Shown: piece after piece, positions 10,708 through 21,634 of the stretch
Layout of the letters: each line of letters opens with the position of its first letter
Numbering within the stretch: position 1 is the stretch's first letter
Source: Datisca glomerata
Taxonomy: Eukaryota > Streptophyta > Magnoliopsida > Cucurbitales > Datiscaceae
Reading direction: 5' to 3'
DNA: 64,000 nt
Assembly (NCBI GenBank): GCA_003255025.1
Contig: QANY01011365.1
Coordinates: 620,001-684,000, forward strand
Made by a program: the position numbers and the translations under genes
Notes under the pieces: model-generated
Database searches by the model: none
What the model saw: only the letters and a program-made list of their open reading frames with translations
What the model was told of the DNA's origin: nothing

Positions 10708-12960
10708 AACGTCTCGAATTGTTGGAGAATAAAGAGAAAAATTTACATGTATTTTCCTTCAAATTGAAAATAATACAGAAAATAAATAGATGTCAGAGAT
10801 GAGGCGCGGACCAAGTCGCTCTCTTGAGATGCTACGCGCCGGCTATGGTAGTTCCCGGTGCAGTATATATATATATATATTAAATTATATTAAATTATTG
10901 AAAATGTATTTTCATGGTTATAATCGACTCGAACCGATTACCATTTCAAAGAAAAATATAACTTAATCGAGTTTGTGATTCTTTAAATTAATCAAACTAA
11001 ACTAAACTGATAGATTTAGCATATTTATCAGATAATTCATGTGTTTTCTTAAATCTGATTACCCTCATCGAGTGAGCATCTTAGGTACCAAAATTAGTTA
11101 GATTAAATTGATTGTTCTGTATAACTCAGCTAATAAATTTCAATTCGAAGGATATTGTCTTAAATGGTTTTTGTATGAAATTCATCTTGATATGTAAAAA
11201 CATAATTTGCACTTAGATTGTTTTTTTACTCAATGTCATACACCATTTTTAATAAACTAGATGTGAAAAACGTGCGTTATACGTGATATGAAACAAAATA
11301 GTGTCTTTTAGTTTCTAAACCCTAAAGTAAAGAAAAATAACATTATGTTGAAAAATGAATAATTTTTAAATATTTTTTGATTATTCCTAGTTAGTTTTTG
11401 TGACAATATATTTTTATTGGTATCAGTAAATATTCATAAATATATAACCATCATTTACAAATGTCATTTACTAAATGTTATCTAACTAAATTGACATACA
11501 CAAATAATTGAGCATAAATTAACTCTACAAAATAACACATCTCTCTAGTCAAGAAAAAATTCCCAATAAAATAAAATATGAAAATATAATAAATTAATTA
11601 GTGAGACATAAAAATATCCAAGAGATCACATGTAAGAATAAATTGGATAATGAAACTTTAAGTAATATTTATAAGTACTCTTAAAGTCAAAGATTTAATT
11701 TAATAATGCACATGATTATGAATAGAATAAATTAAGATCGTAACTTGTATAATTAATTCATATATTCTTCCAATAATTCACTTCTCATCTTCTTTTCACA
11801 TTTACAATAACTCTTCCATTTTGTCGTCCTTTTTATTATTCATAACTCTCTATTATTCATATTTATTAATATCATTATTCCCTCATTTTTATTGTAAATA
11901 TAAGACTTTTACAATAACCACTAGATTTATATAGAATTAATGACACTTAGTGATATAATATAAATTTTATTGTAGAAATATATGATTATAATACTTATTT
12001 GAATCAACCACTTTATAAAACTTTAAGTTGTAGTATTTGTAACCAATATTTTTCGAACCACATGAACTTTGTAGAATCCGTAATTTTAAATATTTTGTCT
12101 GAGTATAAATATATATAAATAATAGTCTATTATATTAGTTTTCTTATATCAAATTTTTATACACGCCATACAATGTTAACGTAAAAATTTGATTGAAAAT
12201 ATGTTCATTACTACAATCAACTCGTTTAAAAAATTAAATTACTTTAATAAATTAGTGATATGTAACTTTTATTCGTCTTTATATTCTATGTCATGATGTT
12301 CTTTTATTCATCTTTATTATTTTGGTAGCAAACATTGTTCTTTTTTTAATTCTTTTTAAGGGATACGACTATTCATTTTCCTCATTTTTAGTTTACCTCC
12401 TATTAAATACATTAAGACAATAGTTGTAGTAATATATAAAATAATAAATGTAGTTAATTAAATTAATAAATTAATCTACAAAAAATATATTTAAATGAAT
12501 ATACATTAAATAAGTTGTAGGGTATTTTGGAATTTAATTAATTTAGTTGGATAAATGTGTCTAAAAATATTTCTCCGCCTAAGCCTCATTTAGAAGTAGT
12601 AGTGATTTAGTATATGCATTTTCAAACTTCATCATCTACTACAAAACTTCTATAGTCATAAAATATCTCAACAAAAAAAAGTTAATTCGAAATCATTAAA
12701 AATGTGTATTTGTGAACTTTATCTTGACAATTAAAAAATTAATTGTTACATATTAGCATAGCTAAATTTTAATTTTGTTGAAACGTCATACAAATTTCGG
12801 TGTATGGAACTAATTGGAATATGGTAAATGGTTGAAAAATATATGTGTAATAATTTGCGTAAAAACACTAAATTTAAAGTTGTATAACAAGTTCTTACTT
12901 GTAATTATTGCAAATACATATACAAAACTATGTATAAAACTAATAACGACTTAAAAGAGA
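10708..12960. other. AT-rich spacer, no gene seen
   Basis: A short GC-rich patch (10800-10860) and a TA dinucleotide run (about 10866-10880) come first and may include the leader or 5' LTR of the split copia element. The remainder is strongly AT-rich, with no open frame of substance and no recognised repeat. Confidence 0.6.
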
Positions 12961-13003
12961 TGGGTCATTTATTATATCGTTAATGATATAGTACCGAATT
13001 AAG

Positions 13004-13127
13004 TCAAATGAGTTACATGCAACATAAATGAAGTGCATCATTTTGGACACAAGATCCAAATAAAATACATTCAACACAAATACATCATCTTGATGCCTCA
13101 TTTATGTTGCATGTACCTCATTTGAAT
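13004..13127. repeat. Inverted repeat, arms about 30 bp
   Basis: The left arm 13004-13034 (CAAATGAGTTACATGCAACA...) is nearly the reverse complement of the right arm 13097-13127, with about 63 bp between. A second complementary layer (GCATCATTTTGG against CCAAAATGATGC) flanks or lies within it. The whole stretch 12960-13215 could fold into a long hairpin, as in a MITE, but clear ends and a target duplication were not found. Confidence 0.6.
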
Positions 13128-13249
13128 CGCATGTGCCCAAAATGATGCACCTCATTTGAGCCTTTCAAATGAGGTCTATTTTTTGTCTGCTATAGTTAAC
13201 TATACCATCAATTTCCCTAACTACACATTCTAAATTGGCAATAAAACTA

Positions 13250-14240
13250 ATAACTAATGAGTGTGATTTTTTCAAGATAATGCACAACCTGTAAAAGGAC
13301 TTAACACTTGCGCTTCCGAACGGTGACACATTTAGTGAGGTTCTAATGATGAGTGTGTTTGCAAAGTGACAAAGTACAAGAGCATTTTCATCTTCAAACC
13401 TTATGATGAGTGTGTTTCAGTCTAAAATGATGCACATTATTTCCGCCTCTCAAATGATGTGTATTTACTATATGCTACCGTTAATAGTACCATAGAGTTT
13501 CTATAACTACATACTAAATTGGCTATAAAACCTATAAATATTGATTGTGTGTTTTTCATATTGACAGTAGGAAGACCAACATGAAAGAAATGAAGATGAT
13601 ACATTACTTTCAAAAAAAATCTAACGTATGCGTTTTCAGACAATGACACAACTAGTGAGATTCTAATAAAGAGTGTGATTGAAAACAATCAATGTACAAG
13701 AGTATTTCACCTTCAACCCTTATAAATATGTTAATTGGATGCATAATATTTCTATAATATCTTTAAATTATTTAAGGTTTAGTAAATTTTACTTTTAAGA
13801 AAATATGTAAAAGCAAAACTAAACCCACAAAAAAATAGACATTTCCGCAGCCGGGATTTGAAATCCGGGTTTCAACTTGAGAAATCGACGCACATGCACT
13901 CACACACTAAGCAGAAGGGGAAGGGAACACAAGAGTCACGGCAATGTACAACCTCCAAAAAAGGCAACAGCACAACAAATGAGGTTTTAATAAAGAGTGT
14001 GATTGCAAACCGTAAAGTACATGAGTATTTTCACCTACAACCCTTATAAATATATTAATCGGATGCCTAATATTTCTATAATATCTTTAGCGTTTACTAA
14101 ATTTTACTAAGAAAATATTGAAAAGCAAAAACTAAACCTCAAAAAAATAAGAGAGATACGTTCCTCAACCGGGATTTGAGCCTGGATTTCAATATTCAGA
14201 AATTGCCAATGTGTTACTGTGGATTTGGATACAAGATTTG
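13250..14240 (-). repeat. Repeated SINE-like units (three copies)
   Basis: The segments 13655-13880 and 13977-14200 are close direct repeats sharing AATAAAGAGTGTGATTG, CAACCCTTATAAATAT and TAATATTTCTATAATATC. A more decayed copy lies at 13255-13420. On the minus strand the unit at 14240 opens with a tRNA-like head: an A-box-like TAACACATTGGCAA and, about 30 bases on, a B-box-like GGCTCAAATCC. The copy at 13880 keeps only the B-box side. I infer a tRNA-derived SINE. Target duplications were not established. Confidence 0.5.
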
Positions 14241-14262
14241 AGAACGCTTAGGATTAAAAACT

Positions 14263-14910
14263 TTGTACTTAAATAAGTTCTCGCAATGGGGAAATTGGTT
14301 GGAGGCTGATAACCGGAGGATGGCGGCGTTGGGAGGTGAACGGTGGCTCCGGGAGAAGAGGGATGACGCTGAAATTTTTGAATTTCCGTTGACTGAGGCG
14401 CAAGTGAGTTGTTACTGGCATGGCTTGATGAGTAGGGGGAGATTTACTGTTATGGGTGAAATAAATGGGGAATATACTGACGGAGTGATAGGTGGGGGGA
14501 GGGATCTGTTGCGGCGTGGGGAGGGGAGTAGGGTACGTTGCGGGCGGGCGAAGGGGATGAGAGAGATCTGCTGCGGCCGTGATAGGGTGACGGGTGCACT
14601 TCTGGAATGGGGGAGCACGGGAACATTGGTGGCGTGAAGTCCACTTCTGCAGGCGTGAAGCCCACTTCTGTGGCGTGATGCCCATTTTTGTGGGCATGAA
14701 GCCCACTTCTGCTGTCTTTGTTCAACAAAATGGCAGGGAAACCTTTTCTGGACCAAGTATGGACTTAAGCCCAATGATACCCACGACATCTGAGGATAGT
14801 GAGCAGGATTTACATGACAATGCTAAGCGCAGACGGGCTGGAGTTCGGCATTTTCCATGTAAGATGATGTGTACTCAAGAGGAGGAATTTAGGATGGACT
14901 CTACATAGCT
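14263..14910 (+). pseudogene. Possible LINE ORF1 (gag-like) remnant
   Basis: Two overlapping open segments (14263-14637 and 14594-14908) precede the endonuclease. The first has WGNWLEADNRRMAALGG and is Gly/Arg-rich, but it shows no zinc knuckle. Its position right before the endonuclease is the main reason for the call. The second part spans a 20-bp tandem repeat. I do not recognise a domain. Confidence 0.4.
14631..14713. repeat. Tandem repeat, about 20 bp x 4
   Basis: Units of the type GGCGTGAAGCCCACTTCTG start at about 14631, 14652, 14671 and 14691. The array sits in the ORF1-like part of the LINE and accounts for the repeated HFC/KWAS-type open frames on the two strands. Confidence 0.7.
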
Positions 14911-14976
14911 AACTCGGGCTCAACCCAGTGACTTAGTTGGATCGGTCGGGTCTATTGATGGACCTCATCGGGAGAA

Positions 14977-15590
14977 ATGATAGGTGTTAGCTGTAACTGT
15001 CATGGGCTTGGCAATCCACGAGCAATATTAGCCTTAAAAATATTGTTAAGGCTTGTAGGCCAGAATTTATTTTTCTTGTTGAAACTCTTATTGTTGTGCA
15101 TCGAATTACTGAAATAAAATGTGTTCTTGAGTATGATGATTGTTTTTCTGTAAATTATGAAGGTCGTAGTGACGGGCTCGTACTTCTTTGGACCTCTTCT
15201 ATTTCGGTTAGTGTTTTGAGCTATCCCCTTTCCGTATAGATGTTTCGGTTGTTGATGATCTTTCTATTGATTGGCATTGTACCGGTTTTTATGGCCAGCC
15301 TGATAGAAGCAATCAGCATTTGTCTTGGAGTCTTCTTCGACAGTTAAAGAACCGTTCGCATCTTCCTTGGTGTGTGATCGATGATTTTAACGATATTCTT
15401 AGCCTTTGTGATAAGATGGTACTATTCTGCATCCTGAGTGGCTTGTGCGTGGTTTTCGTGATGCTGTGGTGGACTACGGTTTGTTCGATTTACCCCTAAA
15501 ATGTCATAATTACACTTGGGAGAGAGGGAGGGGGACGGAAAGATTTGTTGAAGAATGATTGGATCAGTGTCTGGTTAATTCAGACTCGAT
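14977..15590 (+). pseudogene. LINE endonuclease (EEP family)
   Basis: From the ATG at 14977 the translation reads IGVSCNCHGLGNPRA, the start signature of plant LINE endonucleases. A frameshift near 15058 leads to PEFIFLVETL, where the catalytic Glu is kept. Later segments give GLVLLWTSSI, WHCTGFYGQPD, WCVIDDFNDIL, DLPLKCHNYTWERGRG and FDHHPIELTI, the last holding the catalytic His pair. At the point where the family has a GDFN motif the sequence reads DDFN. Several frame changes make it non-functional. The enzyme nicks target DNA to start reverse transcription. Confidence 0.88.
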
Positions 15591-16189
15591 CAAGATGTTT
15601 CCTCAAGCTCGACTGTTTTACCCTTTTTCCTCATATTTTGATCATCATCCCATTGAGCTGACAATTCATCCGAAAGAACAGGTAATGCGATCTTATAAAT
15701 TTAGATTTGAGAATTCATGGATGATTGAAGAGGATTTTCGTATGCTTGTTCAAAATTGTTTAGATAATTTTGCTGGTTTTAATCTGCTAAAGATTGGATA
15801 TTTGTGTGGATCAAATGGGGAGGTGGGAAAAATTCGTTTAAGAGACAATTTACTGATCAACTTAATAAAATCAAATTTGAGCTCTCTTAGGCTATACGCT
15901 CGCATTCAGCAGATATAAATGATAAGATGGTAAATTTAAGAAACTCTCTGAATAAGATGTTGGTGAGGAGGAATTATACTAGAAGCAACGTGCTAAGAAA
16001 TTCCGGATGAAGGATGGCGATCGTAATAGCCGTTTTTTTTCATGTTTCGTCTTCTGCTAGAAGAAAGAAGAATTTCATTGCTCGGTTGCAAAATGATAGA
16101 GGTAATTGGTGGAAGATAAAGCAGACTTGGGTCAGATGTAAATGATTTGGATGACTCTGTTCCTGATGTTTCATACACGGAGGCTAAAA

Positions 16190-17770
16190 TTTTGTAATAT
16201 CAAAATCAATTATTAATCATGCCTTTTATAGAAGAGGAATTCAGAATAGCAGCTTCGGATACATTCCGATAGGGCGCCTGGCCCAAATAGTCTCAACCTG
16301 ACTTTTTTTTCCAGAATTTTCAGTAGCATATTGGGATGGATATCCTCTCCTTTTGTGTTCAGTGCTAAACTCAGGACGTTTCCTGAGGTTATGGCAGCAA
16401 CAAGGATCGTACTAAATCAAAGGTTAAAGGAGTATAAATGAAAAATATTCTCTCTTAGTATGTCAGTAGTGAATTTTGGGAAATCTGGCCTATCCTTTAG
16501 TTGCAATGTCGGGCTCGATTTAGGGGAAGGTATTCAGTAATGTGGGGCTCAATTTATGGGGGTTACCATCTTTAATTGGCAAAAAGAATAGAGTTATTTT
16601 TATAAATTTGAGAGATCGGTTGTGGCAGGAGCTTTTTAGAAGATCAAATAGATTCCTCTCTTAGGGTGGTAAAGTGGTCTTTATTAAAGCTGTAGCACAG
16701 GCTCTTCCTTCCTATTGCATGAACACCTTTCTTCTCCCGACCTTTTTATGTGAGGAGTTGCAGATAATTATGAACTTTTTCTGCTGGGGCTCGAAACATG
16801 GTGAATCAAAATGAATCTATTGGGCATCTTGGGATCACTTATGTTGGCGGAAAGAATATTGTGGTTTGGGATTTTATCATTTATACTCCTTTAACCTTGC
16901 TATGCTGGGAAAGCAAGTTTGGAATATTATATCTCATCCCTTTTCTCTAGCTATGTGTGTTCTCAAAGTAAAATATTTTTGGAATGGGACTTTATTTTCA
17001 GCTCAAGTGGGTTGCAGCCCAAGCTTTATTTGGCGGAGCATTTGGCATACAGTTTCACATCTTCGAAGTGGTTATAGATGGACTGTTTAGTCTAGGTCTT
17101 CTATTAAAGTATGATATGATCCTTGGGTTCTGAATGAACATGATTTCATGCCTAGAACGGAGATCAAACAGGGACTTTGGGGTATTTTGGTTTGTGATTT
17201 GATGATTCATGGCTGTCAGGATTGGGACGTTGAGCTGTTGTACAAATTTTTTTATCAGGATGATGTTAATGACATCCTTAGTATTCCAGCAGGTTCTATG
17301 GCTGAGACGGATAAGTTTTGTGGCATTTTGTCCCTAAAGGTATCTACCCTTTCAGATCATGATACATGACTATTGTAATGAAGTTGCTACATAAAGACCA
17401 AATTCCTGTTACGATTTCTTGGGCTGATGTGTGGAGCTTTTTTATTCCTCCTAAAGTAAAATCTTGTCTGTGGAGAGCATGCTGCAATTTCCTTCCTAAC
17501 AGGGATCGTTTATTTATGGGTTTGAATGTGGTAAATGAGTGTGTGCTTTGTGGCAATTATGGGGAACATCTTCTGCAGTTGTTTGTTGATTGTCCCTTTA
17601 CTGTCAAATGTTGGCCTTCTTTGGATATTTTGATCGTGAATGCGAATGTAGACAACTTTGCAAATTGGTTCTGCTCTATGCTAAATGGTTGTGATAGGAA
17701 CAAGAAGGAGCAAATTTGTATGGTGCTCTGGGCAATCTGGGGTAACCGTAATAAGGTATTATGGTAGAAC
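16190..17770 (+). pseudogene. LINE reverse transcriptase remnant and zf-RVT domain
   Basis: The RT entry region is visible at about 16255-16330 (a KAPGPDGLNP-like segment, frameshifted), and the part after the active site at about 16470 (VVNFGKSGLSFS). No YxDD box is found between them and the spacing is far too short, so the catalytic core is deleted. Downstream come GGKVVFIKAVAQALPSYCMN (16660), FWNGTLFSAQVG and the zf-RVT block at 17430-17760 with PPKVKSCLWRACCNFLPNR, CVLCGNYGEHLLQLFVDC and WAIWGNRNKVLW. Stops and frameshifts occur throughout. Confidence 0.85.
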
Positions 17771-17889
17771 AAGCGTTTACCTACTGTTGGGTGTGTTTAG
17801 ACGTGCTCAGCTTTTTTTACTGAGCGGAAGATTGTAAATGTAAGACTGAATCTTGCTCATAACAGATCAACAAGAGAATGAATTGTTTG

Positions 17890-18340
17890 CTGAAGGCGTC
17901 CGTCGCAGGGTAAGCTGAAGATTAAATTGAATGTTGTTTTGGATCATGTTGTAGCCACATTGGGCTAGGGTGGGTTCTCCGTGATTCTACAGGGACAGCA
18001 ATAAATGTGTGTGTCTAACCAAATGTTTGGCCGCTAGACTACCAGTATAGCTGAAGCAATGTGTCCGAAAGATGTGCTTAGTTGGGTACATGATTCAAGT
18101 CTCGCAGACGTGATTATTGAAACTGGTGCGAAAATTGTGGCTGATAGTTTGGTGAATGATGTCCCTGATTTTAGTGAATTTAGTTGTTTGATCCATTCTC
18201 GTAAGTTGTTGATTTCTGAATGCTTTAATGTTACAGTATCTTTTATTCATAAACAACGAACGCAGTAGCTGAATTGCTCGTTCAAATGCTGGTCTACTTT
18301 ATCGGCAGGATGCTCCACATTTTATGGAACACCTCTTGTC
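17890..18340 (+). pseudogene. LINE C-terminal RNase H-like domain
   Basis: KLKIN followed by a GLGWVLRDSTG-like segment, then AEAMCPKDVLSWVHDSSLADVIIETGAK, match the plant LINE RNase H order. The tail resembles the usual HS-RKLL ... R-N--A sequence. Frames change at least twice. It is a remnant that closes the coding part of the LINE. Confidence 0.7.
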
Positions 18341-18365
18341 TCATGATGTAATGGCTTCTTATTAA

Positions 18366-18771
18366 TGATAAATTGCTATTGGGTTTAAAAAATTATTTAT
18401 CCTCACTATTTTCCAAAAGTGACTAATTTACTTTTTAGCTTAACATTAAATGCCTCAAAGTAATTAAGTAGTTAATTAGAAACTATCTTATATTTTAAGT
18501 TAGTTAACATTACTTTTTATCTCTTTCACTTCTCTTTCTTGAAAAACTCTCTAGCTCTAATCAATTCATTCATCACTTTCGTTCCTCACCAGAGAAGAAT
18601 ATCTCATATCTTCTTTTCTAGTAAAAAAAATTTCTGGCATTATAATTTTATTTTCTTCTATTTTATAATAAAAGTTTTTTCTCCACCTAGATCTAGATTT
18701 ATAGTTATTTTTCTTCCATCTAAATCTATATCTACTGAGGAATTTCTATATCTATGGTGTTTTTTTTTGGT
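18366..18771. other. Spacer or LINE 3' UTR; no gene seen
   Basis: AT- and CT-rich DNA without a convincing coding frame. It may belong to the LINE 3' UTR or to the 5' portion of the sequence that forms the adjoining inverted repeat. Confidence 0.4.
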
Positions 18772-19530
18772 AGCATTCATTTTATAACTGTCTTTGATAG
18801 ATCTAGCTCAGATCTACAAGTTTTGGTGGTCGATTGCACCGGGCTCTTCATTGGATCATTTGACAGAACGTATTTCAATCGATTTGAGCCATGTAAGATT
18901 TTTTGGGTGACAGAGGTACTAAGAACGAGCCAAGATGAAAAGCTCTATATTTATCCCTCCCCTGTTTGATTTATGTATTTTGATTGTTAAGTTTCTGTTG
19001 ATCTTCTGAGATTTAGTTTATTTTTGTTGGTAGATCAACTGTGTTTTCTTTTATTATCTTATTCAATGTTTGTATACTCTTTTTTTTAAATGAATGAACT
19101 CTTTGTCAAAAAAATATTATTTTTTATGACATTTATGATTATAAATACAGCCAATTATCACAATATAATTTTTTCGACAAAGAGTTCATTCATTTAAAAA
19201 GAGTAAAAATCTAGATCAAATAATAACAAGAAAATACATATCTACCAATAAAGATAAATCAAATCTAAAAAAATCAATATAAAAGCTTAACAACCAAAAT
19301 ATATAAATCAATCATAACAATAAGAAAACTACTGAACAAACATGAAGGATAATATATAATTATTCATCTTGGCTCGTTCTAAGTATAACCGCCACCCAAA
19401 AAAACTTATCTGATTGAAATCAGTTGCAATATGTTTTGTCAAATTATCCAATAAAGAATCTGGCACAATCCACTACCAAAACTTGTGCATATGGGCATTA
19501 TCGAAGACAGTCATAAAACAAATGATACTG
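18772..19530. repeat. Large inverted repeat, arms about 340-355 bp
   Basis: The plus-strand sequence 18772-19107 recurs reverse-complemented at 19176-19530. Shared landmarks in order are ATAACTGTCTTTGATA / ATGACTGTCTTCGATA, CAAGTTTTGGT, ACGAGCCAAGATGAA, TTGATTTATATATTTTG-like and AAATGAATGAACTCTTTGTC. The 68-bp spacer is AT-rich and both arms end in A-runs toward the centre. This suggests two tail-to-tail copies of a retroposon 3' end, perhaps the LINE's own 3' UTR. The right arm is cut off by the gypsy LTR at 19548. Confidence 0.75.
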
Positions 19531-19547
19531 AAGGAAAATAATATAGA

Positions 19548-21579
19548 TGTAATACCTCAAACATTATAAGGGGTAGATTTGAATTTTAACCCCCTACTCA
19601 CACCTATATGTACATACACCCAAAACCAACCCTAACCTATGTATGGTATTTGGTAATATCTCTCTCTCTTTCTCTTTCACACACCTAGCCTCCCTCCCAG
19701 TAAAGAATTTTCTAACTTAGGGGTGTGCAGAATGTTTACGAACCGACCGAACTGAATCAAAACGAACCAAATTGAAACGGTTCATTTGGTTCTTTTTTAT
19801 GGTAATTGTAATCGGTTCGGTTTTAAGTAACCGAACTTTCGGTTCGATTATATTTCTACAATAAACATGTAATCGGTTTGAACTGATTACAACCATTTTT
19901 TAATATACATATATAAATTAGACATAAATTATTAAAAACTTAATAAATTAGATACAAATTAGACATATATTTTTAAAAATTAGATATAATTATTAATTAG
20001 GCATGTGTATATATATATATATATATATTAATTGTCTTGAGTGTTAATAGTTTCAATTTAATGATTTTTGTTATTTTTTCTAAAAATTTATGATTATAGC
20101 CGAACCGATTACAAGTAATCAAACCGAATTGATTATACCCAGTTAGTGGTTGACTCGACCCAAATCATACCCGACCCAAGCCCATTCAGTTAGATCGGAC
20201 CAAACCAGTCTAACCCAACCAGATCGAACTGGTTCAGTTAGTTTTAACCAAACCTGTTCAACCAGACTAGACCAAACCGGCCCAAATCAGTAGAATCGAA
20301 CCGGTTCAGACCGCCCGAACCTAGTTGAACCGGTTTGAATCACTTGATCAATTTACACCCAGTTTGGTTTACCTGTTTCTAACCTCACTTGCCCTCTAGT
20401 TAATTAAATATTGTAGATATTATATGGATATGTTGTGAACTGTGATCTTTGGATTTCTGGACATTAGTTGCTAAATTTAATTCGTAGCGAATCCAGGTAA
20501 GTGAATTTTTTTAAATAATAATTCAGTTCATATGTTATAACTGTAGCATATATAACGTAAATTTTTTTTTATTATTTCTTTATGTTGCCCAATCTTATGA
20601 TCAAGTGTTTTACTTATTTTTTCATATCACGATGAATTTATTTATCATGTTATGTATGATTAGATTTTGAGTTATGTACATAATAGATTTATCACTTATG
20701 TATATGTGATAATGTGAATTATGAATCTTAACTCAAGTAAAGTGATAAGTAAACAAGAAGTAGACTTTGTCATGTCCTTTGGTTATCAAGTAACCAGGTT
20801 GTTCACGTCATGTTATCAGTTATACGGTTGGGTGTCACCATGTTCTTGTTAGCGTTAATAAGATTCATATAACTTTAAGTGACATCAAGTTTCTGGACAC
20901 CCAATCCGTCATGTTCACATTCATGTTACAAGTTCAAGTTCAAGTGTGAAACAATGTTGGTTATGATGTTAATCAGGGGATATGCCTAGTTGAATTATGA
21001 TCAATCAAGTATAAGTATCAGCAAGAATAAGTACAAGTTTAAGTTATATGTTAACCATGAAATTAGTTGTGTTAATTACAAGTACTTTATGTTATTTGAT
21101 AATCAAGTGAATGTGTTAAATTAAAGTTGTATGAGTTATATATTTATATTTATGTCATGTGATGAATATGTTATAGGTGATTACGAGCAGTAGGAGTGAG
21201 GGACTGCTATAGTCAGCGAAAATAGGAGATTTTCACTAGCTAGGATTTTATGACATCACAAACAGATTTCAGTGTAATTATAGTTGATTCAGGAATTTAT
21301 GAATTTTCATGTTTTATTTTTCGATAATATGTTTGACTTTCACGTTTTATGGATTTTTGTAATCGAATTTATTACAGATTAATGAATCATTTATTTCATT
21401 TTATTGAATAGATATTGTCTTACAATAATTTTATGTTTCCGCTATTTAATGTTAAAATTAGGGTAAAATTAGGATTTTCATTTTGAGAATTTTCTCCGAT
21501 AAGAGTTTCAATTGAATTGGAGATTTTTTAATAAGTGAAATTACATGCATGTTTAACCCTGGAGAATCAGGGCATTACG
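19548..21579 (+). repeat. 5' LTR of the gypsy element
   Basis: Begins TGTAATACCTCAAACATTAT, the same start as 26179. Ends ...GGCATTACG three bases before the primer site; the final CA is altered to CG. Length 2032 bp. It holds a segment rich in AACCGGTTC-like words (20130-20350) and a TA run near 20010. Confidence 0.9.
19720..20360. repeat. Possible small insert within the gypsy 5' LTR
   Basis: The segment begins GGGGTGTGCA and ends TTTACACCC, short inverted ends of about 6-8 bases, and is full of AACCGAACCGATT-type words. The 3' LTR has unrelated, CT-rich sequence in place of its first part. Small repeats with GGGGTGT.../...ACACCC ends are common in plant genomes, but no target duplication was shown. 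Confidence 0.35.
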
Positions 21580-21582
21580 ATT

Positions 21583-21595
21583 TGGTATCAGAGTA
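21583..21595 (+). other. Primer-binding site (tRNA-Met type)
   Basis: TGGTATCAGAGTA lies three bases downstream of the 5' LTR end and is complementary to the 3' end of plant initiator tRNA-Met. Confidence 0.9.
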
Positions 21596-21634
21596 AAGGA
21601 TTTAGATTCTGTAGAATTTTCTTAGTGAAAAATA

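Larger units (their letters stand above)
2559..10720 (-). mobile_element. Host Ty1/copia element (minus strand), split by two insertions
   Basis: Read on the minus strand, gag begins at 10707 and runs to 10130, and the coding sense continues at 4343 with zinc knuckle, protease, integrase and the first part of reverse transcriptase, stopping at 2559. The gap 4344-10129 is filled by an LTR element, and the reverse transcriptase is cut at 2559 by the plus-strand copia copy. The rest of RT and RNase H must lie beyond the left window edge. A 5' LTR was not delimited; it may lie within 10708-10880. Confidence 0.85.
14241..18365 (+). mobile_element. L1-type LINE, heavily decayed
   Basis: The order is a gag-like ORF1 remnant, an endonuclease, a broken reverse transcriptase, a zf-RVT segment and a C-terminal RNase H-like domain. 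This is the standard order of plant L1 LINEs with RNase H. Frameshifts and stops are frequent. The 3' border is not certain. It may lie near 18365, or the 3' UTR may run on to an A-rich point at 19108. Confidence 0.88.

Noticed and set aside
13855..13882. A tRNA gene suggested by GGGATTTGAAATCCGGG
   Set aside because: Only a B-box-like segment is present; no cloverleaf can be built and it is part of a repeated SINE-like unit.
14269..14789. Three minus-strand Pro-rich frames as genes
   Set aside because: They are antisense to the LINE 5' region and cross its 20-bp tandem repeat.
18539..18969. Plus-strand frames 18539-18787 and 18754-18969 as a small gene
   Set aside because: They lie on the arm of the inverted repeat, do not match a family, and have no supporting splice structure.
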